Source: Gracilaria caudata (Eukaryota; Rhodophyta; Florideophyceae; Gracilariales; Gracilariaceae). Taken from it: a stretch of DNA of 22,701 bases. The stretch covers positions 1 through 22,701 of the forward strand of contig JASCIV010000364.1 of NCBI GenBank assembly GCA_030374735.1. Direction: 5' to 3'. The position numbers were made by a program, and so were the translations under genes. This document shows positions 1-9,090 of the stretch, in pieces (the stretch's first letter is position 1; each line of letters starts with the position of its first letter). The notes beneath the pieces were generated by a model that ran no database searches, was not told where the DNA came from, and saw only the letters and a program-made list of their open reading frames with translations.

Positions 1-774
1 TTCCAACCTCGTTGGCTTGTCCAGAAGACTTCTGTGGAGTTACGCCCACACGTGGGAGTTACGAGGGCTCTTCTGCAGTGCCACCTCGCCCAGAGTGGGA
101 CATCGAACATCCTAGTAATGCTCTCCCGTTTCTGGGTTTGCACTACAGTACTGGACTTTGGCTGACATACTGAAGCTGCGAGAAACCGCCACAAGGTCCA
201 ATGTTGGTAATCTACAAGCTGAAACTAAACACGGTGCTGGACAGGACCTTCCTTGTCATACGCATCAGAACGCCTCAGGGAGAGAGCCAATGTGCTTTTA
301 GATCAATTGACGACGCAGCAAAGAAGAGAGATATCGTTTTATGAAACTTACGCCGATTGAAAATCACTCTGTGACCAAATGCACCGCGTTGCACAGAGCT
401 ACGGCAATGTTGCTGATCAGGCCCTCAAGAAATACCTCAATAATGGGTTAAGAGAATTGATCGCTGGAAGATACCCCCGCAGACCCCAAGACGCAATATC
501 TACTTCCACTCGTGTTTTTGATCTTCCCGTGCGAGCAGATGGTACTGAACAAGTGATCGTGGCCAACCCCAACGCTGGACTGGGGTCTTGTGATCGGACA
601 AGGAAGAAAGGTTTCCTGAATATAGGGGCGGGGAAAAGGCAGAAGCTTCAGCATGGCACTTGTGAGACGTCTGGAAAGGAAAGTCGACTACAAATGGAGA
701 CGTCTCCTGCCATTGACACTTCCAACGACGCGATAGCCAGAGCTTTGGCTGTGGTTGATCATCCAGACAATTAA
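1..774 (+). pseudogene. Incomplete coiled-coil reading frame, broken or spliced (candidate)
   Basis: No family is recognised. From about 149 a frame reads with helix-like, charged composition (TLADILKLRETATRSNV). A possible GT-AG intron at 207-268 (62 nt, donor GTAATC, acceptor CATCAG, internal ACTAAAC) joins it in phase to RLRERANVLLDQL and on to YETYAD, which ends at a TGA at 358-360. The same frame is then open from 361 to a TAA at 772-774; its first ATG is at 379, and it continues as a helical, basic stretch (VADQALKKYLNNGLREL) before a low-complexity tail. Reading past the one TGA would give a continuous helical protein. This fits a decayed gene, a gene with a further unrecognised intron, or the 3' end of a gene starting outside the window. 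Splicing and pseudogene status are inferences; only the open frames and the TGA are seen. Confidence 0.3.
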
Positions 775-1161
775 TGAAATGCAGGTACAGAGTAAGAGAC
801 AGAAACATCTGTGGTTACTTTTTGTAGTTTGCGTAAACGTGGCGAGTTGTTACTGCAAATATTACTTTACTGCCCACTTTTTGCGTCTTGTGTGCAGTAG
901 GATAATGGATGACGCACGGTATGAACAAAATGCAGCCAAGCAAACGAAAGAGACGGTGTGGATGTACATGTTGGCAAGCTGAAAGGATACAGACAAAAGG
1001 GACGAAGAACGACAGAGCTTTTGTGTCAAATGCCTTTCTGTCTTTCTTTAGACGCGCGCGGTTTTCATGGATGTCACGCAAAATCGAAGGTGTGAAGTTA
1101 GGAAGCTTCTGCGTTACGTCCGTGACGATGACCAATCAGAGAACGAGCTAGAGAGGATTTA

Positions 1162-1215
1162 CTGACTTGGCGCTCACTTAGTGGAGGGTCTGCTGACTTG
1201 GCGCTCACTAAGTGG
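1162..1215. repeat. Two 23-bp direct repeats, 31-bp spacing
   Basis: CTGACTTGGCGCTCACTTAGTGG at 1162-1184 recurs at 1193-1215 with one change (CTTAG to CTAAG). The differing core lies in a short inverted repeat, CACT(T/A)AGTG, so the two cores are reverse complements of each other. Just downstream GAGGATCC occurs at 1221-1228 and again at 1251-1258, 30 bp apart. The 30-31 bp spacing is about three helical turns, which would suit dimeric protein binding sites, but no function is shown. Confidence 0.7.
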
Positions 1216-1473
1216 GAAGAGAGGATCCGGGAGACCCTTCGGTTCAAACAGAGGATCCTGTCAAAAATGTCACATACACGCAGAGGTTCTAGCCCTTTTT
1301 TCTACGACCGGTACAGTGCGTAGATTCTCCGGCCCCCAAGTACGTATACTAAATCTAAAATTTTATTTATAAAAATTAAATATTCTGACACGTTGACTTG
1401 TCACTTCTCGTTTGCGTTGCTGACAATTCGTTGTTTTTTTCCGTTTGCCAGAAGCCGCAGAGTTTTTTGGCTT

Positions 1474-1559
1474 GATACACGTCATCTACGGATACACGTG
1501 TTCCCCCCCTACTGGGACAATGATGTAGGATGTACATCATTCAGCACTTTCAGCACTTT
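1474..1559 (+). promoter_or_regulatory. Repeat and palindrome cluster upstream of the PEX4-type gene
   Basis: Within 170 bp of the start codon there are: GATACACGT twice (1474-1482, 1491-1499), the second forming a G-box CACGTG inside ACACGTGT; an inverted repeat ATGATGTA/TACATCAT with a 5-nt loop (1520-1540); and CAGCACTTT twice in tandem (1542-1559). CACGTG is the known core site of bHLH and bZIP factors in plants, fungi and animals. That this cluster is the promoter is inferred from position. Confidence 0.4.
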
Positions 1560-1644
1560 CGGTTGAAACAGGAGCAAGCTACTCGTCTAGTGCGGAGGTT
1601 CGTGTGAGCGCAGCCATTCTTTCAACGCTCTAATCCTTGAAGAT

Positions 1645-2130
1645 ATGGCTCAAAGACTACTGAAAGAGCATCGCGACCTTCAAAAAGAAGCAAAAAAAGC
1701 TGACCCGGAAATCGTTCTTGCTCCGGTGGACGGTAATCTTTACCAATGGGATGGTACCATAAACGGACCTGAAGGAACCCCATACGAAGGAGGCAAATTC
1801 CGTCTGGAGGTCATAGTACCATCATCATACCCTCTTACTCCGCCCAACTTTCGTTTCGCCACTACCATCTTTCACCCTAATGTTCACCCGAAGACCGGCG
1901 AAATCTGTCTAGATATTCTTAAGAACGCATGGTCCCCTGCATGGACTCTTCAATCTACATGTAGAGCTATAATCGTTTTGCTCTCGCACCCTGAACCAGA
2001 CTCTCCGCTCAACTGCGACGCGGGTAATTTGCTGCGATATGGTGATAACCGCGGATTTCGTTCTGTTGCCAAGATGTACACTGCTTTGCATGCGTGCTCC
2101 CATAATGATTCCTCGTCGTCGTCCAACTAG
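1645..2130 (+). CDS. PEX4: Ubiquitin-conjugating enzyme E2, PEX4 (peroxin-4) type
   Basis: 161 residues forming one UBC fold. The HPN motif is at residues 78-80 and the catalytic cysteine is Cys88 in GEICLDIL; the following KNAWSPAWTLQS and HPEPDSPLNCDAGNLLR stretches are typical of the peroxisomal E2 of plants (PEX4/UBC21) and yeasts. In those organisms PEX4, anchored by PEX22, monoubiquitinates the import receptor PEX5 on a cysteine so that it is pulled back to the cytosol by the PEX1/PEX6 ATPases. The ATG at 1645 gives a normal E2 N-terminal helix (QRLLKEHRDLQKEA). A short serine-rich tail (residues 155-160) follows the fold. Single exon, TAG stop. The neighbouring membrane protein is convergent and lacks the N-terminal anchor expected of PEX22, so I do not pair them. 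Assignment to PEX4 rather than a generic E2 rests on remembered sequence similarity. Confidence 0.88.
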   Translation: MAQRLLKEHRDLQKEAKKADPEIVLAPVDGNLYQWDGTINGPEGTPYEGGKFRLEVIVPSSYPLTPPNFRFATTIFHPNVHPKTGEICLDILKNAWSPAWTLQSTCRAIIVLLSHPEPDSPLNCDAGNLLRYGDNRGFRSVAKMYTALHACSHNDSSSSSN

Positions 2131-2669
2131 AATGACTCTCGCGGCATTGCACGAACAAACAGCTTCTACGAAGCCGTACCCTGACATGATCGCAGTCTCC
2201 TTCGCTTGGTTGAACATGCATGGCGTTACTTAAAAAGCTTCACCACGTATGTCTCAAACTGATAAGAGCTGTCATGATACGACTGCATTTCAACGCCGCT
2301 ATTGACGAGGGGCACTGATAATGTCGCCACATGGCATTATCGACGCGAGGTTTGCTGCTGAGAACTGCTGTACGTAGCGCCTATGGAGCACTAAACATGC
2401 GCAAGCCAATTAGACACTTTCCCTCCCTTGCTCGAGCTTGTGCGTACTGATCTACATTCGCCCGCAAGACATGCATGTCCTTCTGCATCGCACAGTATCC
2501 TACTGCATGATAGTTCATAGGTAGCCGTCACAACAGAAGAACGGTATTGACTGGTGCTCACCACGTCTGCTTCACAAAAACAACCAATCTCACGAAGATT
2601 TCCCCCAACTACAATTGCAAGCTTCACCACAAAACTTTTCGGAAGCTTGTCCCGCTCTTGATGCGTTTA
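2131..2669. other. Intergenic stretch between convergent genes
   Basis: No gene is supported. It holds the 3' flanks of the PEX4-type gene (+) and the membrane protein (-). AAGCTTCACCAC occurs at 2235-2246 and at 2619-2630. Open frames on either strand are short, start without ATG or run antisense to PEX4. Confidence 0.5.
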
Positions 2670-3140
2670 CTACTGACTAGATATTCCTCCTGTGAAATAG
2701 ACATAACTGTAGAAGGCGGCAATAAGCAAGATGCCTCCAATCGCGAACAGAAATCCGTTTTCGCTAGCCCAAATTGAAGTGATTCGCTCCGTCCTTTTGT
2801 CAATCATATCTTGAGTCCTTGTCGTAGTTCTCTGATCTGGCAGCTGAAAAACACCTCCGCTCTTCTTCTGTTGATAGTCACTCCATGATGAGTCCCAATC
2901 GCGAGTCTCATCACCAGTCGCGTCGTTCTTCTCCTCGTTTTCATCATTGCCTTGTGTCATTGACGTTCTCATCCTTTTTCGAACTTGGAATTCGCTTGAG
3001 CTCCACACTGGGGTGAGAGGGCTCTCTCGAAGTTTCAACTTTGAAAAAGAAAAGGATGTCTTGGAAACCATTCCTATGGGCGAGTGTACAATTGAGGGAA
3101 AGTTGAAGCACGTTGCACTCGACAACATATACGTTTTCAT
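2670..3140 (-). CDS. Small membrane protein, C-terminal anchor, possibly plastid-targeted
   Basis: 156 residues, ATG at 3140, TAG stop. The first 60 residues are rich in Ser, Thr, Lys and Arg and nearly free of acids (ending RKRMRTS), as expected of a chloroplast transit peptide or a mitochondrial presequence. Residues 64-82 are acidic (NDENEEKNDATGDETRD), followed by DWDSSWSDYQQKKSGGVF and a basic stretch (DKRTERITSIW). One hydrophobic segment spans about 129-149, leaving a very short tail. The layout of targeting peptide, short hydrophilic domain with WDSSW, then one membrane helix recalls small thylakoid or inner-envelope proteins of plants and algae, but I cannot name a family. Convergent with the PEX4-type gene. 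If the start is further in, MRTSMTQGN at residue 57 is an alternative. The regular composition and single hydrophobic helix make a real gene likely. Confidence 0.65.
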   Translation of the reverse strand: MKTYMLSSATCFNFPSIVHSPIGMVSKTSFSFSKLKLRESPLTPVWSSSEFQVRKRMRTSMTQGNDENEEKNDATGDETRDWDSSWSDYQQKKSGGVFQLPDQRTTTRTQDMIDKRTERITSIWASENGFLFAIGGILLIAAFYSYVYFTGGISSQ

Positions 3141-4882
3141 GATATGTTACCTTCCCTTTTAGAACTTTCCTTATCTACCGCGTGCAGAGATAGAGTTTTC
3201 TTGGGATGCAGAAGTCGACAGCTTTGTCACTCGAAGGCCTCGGCGTAAATACTCCGGAGGGCTTTTTCAGTGCAAGCTTGCCGGTCTACGCCAAGTAAAT
3301 GACCGTCGAAGTCTGAGGTGAACTCGATAGGCTTTGTGCAACCGTCCCTTTTGTCTCCACCAGAGGTTGATCTCGAACGAGCGGCCGAATACAACTCGTA
3401 ACAGGTTGTCACATGTGAACCTCTTTGGCTTTATTGAATTTTTCGAACGCGAAGGTTATACCTTCGTACAACGCTACTCACCTCTCTCACAGCGCAGTAG
3501 CAGTTGATTGCCGACTTCGAATCCCAGGCATGTAGTGCTGGGGCCCTTTTTCCGGAAAGCCACTACTACAGAACGTTTACGTTCACCATCCGTTCTTGTC
3601 CTGCTCTCAATCTTTGAATTCCAAAGCTGAATCTAGTGGAGGATTTGGGCTGTTTCGTAGGAGGCATTTGTACGAGTCAAAATGTGTAATCCACTCCGCA
3701 GGTAAGGTCCACTACATTATTGAACGATGGGTTAAAAAGATGTTTGTTCACTTTGAAGACTTAGACCCAAGGAGACGAAAGCCTAGACGTCTTGAAAAAT
3801 GGCGGAAGCAAAGCACAATTTGTTGTGCCTACCAGCAGCACTTTATTGTTCATGCCCGTAGCCTTTCTATCTACAGCTACAAAACGCACGACTTCTATTA
3901 TTATTAGCCATCCGCGCTCAAGTGCGCCAGAACCTCTATAGTTTTTGAGCATTCGTTGTCTGGAAATTGAGAACAGAGTTCTGAAGAACACCTGGAACAA
4001 AAAGCTTATGCTTCAAAATCGAGTGTTTGGAGGTCGTGGTCTCGTTTGGCGAAAGAGTTCAAAAACATAGAGTGCGCTTCATCTGTTGTTGGTGGGATAA
4101 CGTTCTTTTTCTCAGAGGTTGGAGAGACGCTTTCATAAAGATGTCGATGACTGATTGTATTTGTCCTCGGAGGAGACATCCTTTTGCTCTTTCATTTGGC
4201 TTGGATCATCTACAGACGGATCAAAGAGAGGCTTATTACGTGAAGGCGAAGAGCACGTACACATCCAAAACAGAAGCCATGGAAGCTGTGATCATCGCCT
4301 TTTTGTCAATTCTTACGGATCAAGATGGAGTTTGCTTCTCCTAAGGAGAAGCGGGATGAGGGATGAGGGATTTGCTCTGCAGCATGCCCTTGCAAATGAT
4401 ATGGAATTTGCTTAAAGGTTACATACAGTAGATATTCACCCTGGTCTTAGCAAATCCTGGACGAAGACCTGCGTAATTACAAGGTGTGTTGATGCCTCCC
4501 TCTTTCCCGCCTTGGGTGCGAAGCCGTGGGCGGAAAAGAAAGGCATAGTCAGCGGGTCGTGCAGCACGACTCGTGCGTGGGCAGCGCACGCAACCTCTTG
4601 ATTACACTCTCCGTTCTCTTTGCCGTGATGTTTGTAAAGGCAACAAAGCAAAGCGTACGCGTCGTTTGTGTGGGCCAAAGTTTGGTTTATACTATAAACA
4701 AATCTACAGAGAAGATTCTACACCAAAAAAAGCTTCTACAGTTTCAGGGAAATCCATCGGGCAGAAACAGGATCGTCTTTTTGAGCCCTATCAAACATTC
4801 GAAAGCAATAGATGGCGCACGCGGAAAGGGCAACATCACTCTCCGACGGTCTCCAGGAGAGTCTCCATGGAGCGTGGAGAGG
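3141..4882. other. Long stretch without a confident gene; scattered exon-like frames
   Basis: No gene can be supported, but several pieces look exon-like. On the + strand a frame is open from 3536 to 3905; a strong acceptor (CTACTACAG) ends at 3571 and a near-perfect donor CAG|GTAAGG begins at 3702, which would frame an exon 3572-3701 (SLNSKAESSGGFGLFRRRHLYESK). Another + frame at about 4205-4344 reads REAYYVKAKSTYTSKTEAME and ends in TAA after a possible acceptor ATCTACAG. On the - strand, 3227-3409 encodes about 60 residues ending in KALRSIYAEAFE, with no ATG. These could be exons of a small-exon gene or chance. A B-box-like sequence near 3515 is not part of a foldable tRNA. Confidence 0.3.
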
Positions 4883-4890
4883 TATAAAAG
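4883..4890 (+). promoter_or_regulatory. TATA box candidate (TATAAAAG)
   Basis: A consensus TATA element, about 236 bp before the first in-frame ATG of the 193-residue gene. Transcription would start near 4910-4915, giving a leader with a candidate intron (4988-5066) and a 21-residue upstream frame at 4919-4981. Its role is inferred from position and sequence. Confidence 0.4.
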
Positions 4891-4987
4891 CCTGAGCCCT
4901 TTCGCCCAACGCATTGTTATGCTGGCATTGCACACTGTTCTTCAATTCTTCTCAGATTCGTCGCATCTACGCAGCAGTTGACGTGTC

Positions 4988-5066
4988 GTAAGGCTAACAG
5001 TTTGCTAGCCCTTTAAGGCTTGCGGTACCGGCCCTGCAATTGTAATTGGGATCTAGTTCTTTACAG
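4988..5066 (+). other. Candidate 5' intron, 79 nt
   Basis: Donor GTAAGG at 4988, acceptor TAGTTCTTTACAG ending at 5066. The size matches the two better-supported introns here (82 and 99 nt). Removing it keeps the downstream frame open upward: IRRIYAAVDVS joins directly to EPQDHYLLKPL. No ATG occurs in that joined frame between 4896 and 5119, so the intron may lie in the leader, or a further exon may exist upstream (CTTCTCAG at 4948-4955 is a possible acceptor). No good branch site is visible. Confidence 0.35.
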
Positions 5067-5118
5067 GGAACCCCAAGACCACTATCTACTTAAGCCCCTC
5101 CACGGAAGAGCAGACCAG

Positions 5119-5700
5119 ATGCTTCTGTCGGGGAAGCCTTTTTGTCTCACTAAAAATCAGGAAATCGATGACGCATCCGCGCCAGGCTTCGCTTTAAATG
5201 AATTTGCGAGGTTGTGGATCATTCTTCGCGACGACTGGATAGCACGACGCCACGCACTGGAAGATACGGTCCATTTCTTTCAAACTCGCCCGTGGTACGA
5301 TTCAGGTGTTACTGAGAGGCACCTCTGGGACACTGTTGCAATCCGCTTCAATAGAGAGTTTGTGGTCACTGAACAAACCTTTACCTCACAGCCAGAAGAA
5401 GTAGATTCCAAGAAACCACCTCTTGCGTTCAGGTCAGGCTGGCGTTTACGGGAAGAGGCTTACTCAATGAAAGCTTTTATTAAGTCAGCCAGTGAAAAGT
5501 CTGAAGCTTCGCTGCAAAATGACGCGAGTTGGATCGAAAGTATGTTGGAGACGACGGAAAGTGGAGAACTTACTGAACATGCAAAAAGTGTTCTTCTGTG
5601 CTCTCAAGTTTTGCGGTTGGGTTATTCGGCCGCAGAAACAGATTTCATACAGAAAATTCTCGAAGTACTAGACGAAGCGGATTTCCAGGGTGATTTCTAG
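5119..5700 (+). CDS. Unrecognised protein, 193 residues
   Basis: No family recognised. The first in-frame ATG is at 5119; the frame is open further up to a splice-acceptor-like TTTACAG at 5060-5066, so the N-terminus may be longer. The protein is soluble, with no signal peptide or membrane segment. It looks largely helical with many aromatic and charged residues: FARLWIILRDDWIARRHALE (about 27-46), WYDSGVTERHLWDTVAIRF (about 56-74), then a Ser/Glu-rich helical C-terminus (WIESMLETTESGELTEHAKS) ending in acidic ILEVLDEADFQGDF. Codon-like composition over the whole length and a TAG stop like most genes here support it being real. A small structural or adaptor protein is possible, but I assign no function. 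Confidence 0.55.
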   Translation: MLLSGKPFCLTKNQEIDDASAPGFALNEFARLWIILRDDWIARRHALEDTVHFFQTRPWYDSGVTERHLWDTVAIRFNREFVVTEQTFTSQPEEVDSKKPPLAFRSGWRLREEAYSMKAFIKSASEKSEASLQNDASWIESMLETTESGELTEHAKSVLLCSQVLRLGYSAAETDFIQKILEVLDEADFQGDF

Positions 5701-7229
5701 CAAACTGTTCTCAGAAAATCGATCCAGAAACGCAATTCAGGCATTACGTGAGAGCTCAGACTGTCGAAGTGCAGGTGTATTCAAATCTTGAAGCATGACG
5801 AAGGTTCTATGTGGAAGGGAATACCTCGCACACATTATGAGCTTATCTGATATTAATATTGGTCCTTTTCTTTTCGGATGTGTAGCACAGCTGGCGCTTC
5901 TACCTGCTCTGACAGTGTTAAGCTTTCTCTTTCGGATTCTCTCTGTGTTGCATTCCATCTCGATACTGGAAGGTGATACACCGCTCTACCTACTCTCTTG
6001 GAATCAGTGAAGATACTGCTTTTCTTGCCCTTCATCACCAGCGTCCAGGTCAGATCAATCTGCCATGTTTGCATCCCACTAGCAAATAATGCTTGAGTCA
6101 GTAGCTTGTCATTTCGTCTCAGAAGCACGAGGCTGCCATCTTTAACTTAATTCTAATCGAACCTCTTCATTCCCCTTCGTGCTGAAGATGTCCTTCAGTA
6201 TTACCCTACACGGAAACAACATGCCATGTTGATATTTCCTGCGAAGAATTGGACTAGCTGTTGACCTCTCTATGATTTGGACAAATCCGCGAAAAACTGA
6301 TGTCCTCCTGCAGATTCTGGAGCAGAGTTTCTAACACTTCACAGACGTGAAACTTTCGGAGCTTTACCAGCGGTAAACTTCTTTACAATACCAGACCTTT
6401 TACAGTATCAGTTTACACTTACAAGGGTACTGTAACTGTCAAAACTTGCGCCATCATCATGATGGCATGATGCTACCGATGCCTATTTTTGCCGTCACCG
6501 GTGGAGGTGCAGCCCTCTGCATTGCATCCCTCTCGCCGAAAATGCTTATATCGATGCTTCAAAAGCCGTAGCGACGGAGGGTCTAACGTTCAGTCCTTCA
6601 AGATCAACGCTTGTGGCAATTCGTGCAGATTTGGTGGGAACTTATCTTACATCAGTCGAACTGTTAAACATCTGACCTGTGTCTTTCCCCGTGCTGTTTC
6701 TTTGCTCTGTCAGTGTGGACAGGCATTGAACAATTTTCTTTGCAGGAGCTTTGTCTACAATTGTTTTGTTTCTTGATAGTAATACGGGTTATGAATGTTG
6801 AATGAATGCGGGAATCAGGGAAAAGGTTTTGTATCTTCGACAATTTCAGATATTCACTGAACGTGCTTACCTGAGCACTGGGCTAGAAAAAAAGAACTTC
6901 TACACATTACAAGCAACAGTTCAAAATCGACTATCCAAGAAGCACTATTTCGGGCCAAGCTCACTATCTGTTGATTAAAAGGCATCCCTGAAACAAAACA
7001 AAGGAATCAAGGATCAGAACATATTGCTACCGGGCTCTTGTTCAACCTATGTTCACCCAGTCTCGCCTCGTTTCAGAAAACGTACCAGTAGACGGGTCCG
7101 ATGTGAACGGACACAATAAAGGTTGCCCTGCCCAAGCTCTTAGCTTCTTTTAACTTGCTCTGAAGAAATTGCAGTATGTCCGCAATAGATTCGGTACCTC
7201 ATCCTGAGGGGAGCGAGCTCTGGCCTCAG
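5701..7229. other. Long stretch with no gene seen
   Basis: No convincing gene. A + frame with ATG at 5795 (71 residues, one hydrophobic stretch) and a - frame at 5853-6128 without an ATG start (91 residues, ending RESERESLTLSEQVEAPAVL) overlap each other; neither has recognisable features. A 17-nt inverted repeat (GCCATCAT-C-ATGATGGC) lies at 6450-6466. The right end is the promoter of the malectin-domain gene. Confidence 0.4.
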
Positions 7230-7236
7230 TATAAAT
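7230..7236 (+). promoter_or_regulatory. TATA box of the malectin-domain gene
   Basis: TATAAAT, 100 bp upstream of the ATG at 7336, would place transcription start near 7260 with a leader of roughly 75 nt. Inferred from sequence and spacing. Confidence 0.5.
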
Positions 7237-7335
7237 GAGCGCCTCCGTTTACCTCCTGGTGAACGCCACCAGAGTTACCAACGTTTGCCTGAAGCTAACT
7301 ATATCCTTGTTCCTCGACATTAACATTCAGCCTCG

Positions 7336-8589
7336 ATGAGACTCTTCAGCATCACGTTTCTTTTCTACACTTTAAGTATTACCATATCAAGTTATGGTGT
7401 GGTAGCCCAGGACGATTTTGTCCAGTCGCTCGTACAGGCCTTTACAACAGGAACATTTCCGGATGCGGGCGGATCATCTCTCCCCTCGAACCAAGCTGAT
7501 CCTGCATCGACGACCAAGCCTGATAGCTTTCCGGCTGTCACCCTCGAACCACTTCCGCAAGCCTCGGCAGAAGAATTCTCGGAGTTGCAAGGCAGTCCCG
7601 AGCTGGAAGCAAACGAACTTTTGGAAGCTGCTGAGACCCCAAGCTCGGCAGCTAGCGCTGTGGATGCGTCTGACATTGATGAAAGTGCCTTGACGGGAAA
7701 TCCAGGTGAAGTTGTCTTTCAAATACAGTCTTCGTCTACTCCGCCCCCAAGCGTGGTACCCACTCCGACACCGTCTCCGTCTTCATCTCCGTCTACATCT
7801 CCTTTGCCGTCACCAGCAATGGAGGAGGAAAAGAAAGAATCAAATCTGCCAGAGACTCCTTCACCGGAAACAGAGTCCGCTTCACAAACAATGTCAGTTG
7901 AGCAGAGTCCTATGCCAGTTGTCACTGCAACACCTCAGCCTGAGATTGGGGAATCTCTCATTCAATCCCTTGACGCACCAAGCAACTCATCGAAATCTTC
8001 AACGGCCATATTCACAACAATCAAGGTGAATTGCGGAGGTATGGAAGAAAGAAGCTCTCTGAATGAAGACAAAACAAAGTGGTACAATGTCGACTCTCAA
8101 ATTGCAGAAGATCCTTACGCCGCTGCTCATTTTGTGAGTGATATTGATGCCATGCTCTACTCTTCATATCGCTACGCAGACACTCAGGTCACGTACAACA
8201 TTGACCTTCCCGAACCAGGAAGATGGCTTGTCGTTTTGCAGTGGGCAGAGATTTCACAGTTTTATATGAGAGAAGGAGCCCGTGTGTTCTCGGTAAGTTT
8301 GATTTCCTTCCGTAACAGAGACCCATCTTGATATTTCATCATGTCTAACCCTCTCACGTTCTTGCGGATTGGAACTTTCGTAACAAAACAGGTGCGTCTA
8401 AACTCTGTTGAGAGGGAGAACGAGATCGATATATACAGCGACTCTCCGCAAGGAAACTTCTCGCCGCTCGTTCGTTCCTACGAAGTAGATTCTCCAGATT
8501 CTATGCTGTTAATCGAAATCAACAAGAAAGTGGGTCAACCAATGTTGAGTGCTTTTCAAGTGTCTTTCATCGGACCATCCATTGCCTAG
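7336..8589 (+). CDS. Secreted malectin-domain protein, two exons
   Basis: Join of 7336-8292 and 8392-8589, giving 384 residues. Residues 1-25 are a signal peptide (FSITFLFYTLSITISSYGVVAQ). Residues 40-225 are a disordered Ser/Thr/Pro/Glu-rich linker, with TPPPSVVPTPTPSPSSSPS at about 135-153, a likely O-glycosylated stalk. Residues 227-384 match the malectin/malectin-like fold: VNCGG near its start, LQWAEI in the middle (family form LHFAEI), then RVFS across the splice to VRLNSVERENEIDIY, and IEINKKVGQPMLSAFQV at the end. Malectins bind oligosaccharides, in the ER in animals and on plant receptor kinases at the cell wall. Here there is no kinase or later membrane helix, so a secreted wall or matrix carbohydrate-binding protein is the best inference. 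TATA box at 7230, AATAAA at 8632. Ligand unknown. Confidence 0.75.
8293..8391 (+). other. Intron of the malectin-domain gene, 99 nt, phase 0
   Basis: Donor GTAAGT, acceptor ACAAAACAG, branch-like TCTAAC about 45 nt before the acceptor. It contains an in-frame TGA (8329-8331). Removal restores the malectin pattern RVFS-VRLNSVE exactly in frame. Confidence 0.85.
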
Positions 8590-9090
8590 AAGATGTACAA
8601 CGAAAACATGATTCAAGCTTAACAAACTCGCAATAAACGAATTGATGATCATTTGTCAGAAATCGACATAGCCGCAACTGTTAACTTCTATAAGGGACCT
8701 TGTGAAAACGTGGCCAGTGAAGCTATGCGAGAGAGACCCATTGTTCTAATAGGCACCTCGACCATACTCTCGAAGCAAAGCTGAGCACGATAGTTCACGA
8801 AGTGAAGATCGGGGAGACCGTACTGCACCCTTGTAATGCTCTTGTTGACGTCTCTGTACCATCGTAAAACTATCACGCATACAATATATTGGATCCCCCT
8901 CTAGAACGTTTAGGTGCGAGGTTAGGCACTGGCGCGGAACTCATTCATCCGGCCATGAGTATTAGATGAGGATATCGTTATGTGGCGAGACTGTAGACAA
9001 ACACCATTCGCTATAATAAAGCTTTAACGCATTACTCGGCTGGTGTGGCTTTACGTCGTGATTTGCACAGAAACAAAAACGGCTCTCTTC
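8590..9090. other. Intergenic stretch between convergent genes, with AATAAA at 8632-8637
   Basis: No gene seen. AATAAA at 8632-8637, 43 nt after the malectin-gene stop, is a plausible poly(A) signal for that gene. The rest is 3' flank of this gene and of MPP-beta on the other strand. Confidence 0.5.

Larger units (their letters stand above)
775..1640. other. Intergenic stretch upstream of the PEX4-type gene
   Basis: No supportable gene was found on either strand. The stretch holds the 31-bp-spaced repeat at 1162-1215, an AT-rich segment at about 1355-1385 containing TTTATAAAAA that could act as a TATA-like element, and the repeat and palindrome cluster at 1474-1559. Short open frames here begin without convincing ATG context and have no protein-like composition. 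Confidence 0.5.

Noticed and set aside
114..148. 34-nt intron (GTAATG...CTACAG) at the left edge
   Set aside because: Far shorter than the other introns here, and the joined frame stops after a few codons.
2670..3140. PEX22 partner for the adjacent PEX4-type E2
   Set aside because: PEX22 has an N-terminal membrane anchor and a cytosolic PEX4-binding domain; this protein has a C-terminal helix and a transit-like N-terminus.
3481..3540. tRNA-like B box (TTCGAATCCC) near 3515
   Set aside because: The flanking bases do not form a T stem and no acceptor stem or anticodon arm can be folded around it.
5853..6128. 91-codon minus-strand frame with transposon-like wording
   Set aside because: No ATG start, no reverse transcriptase, integrase or other motif, and overlaps an equally weak + frame.
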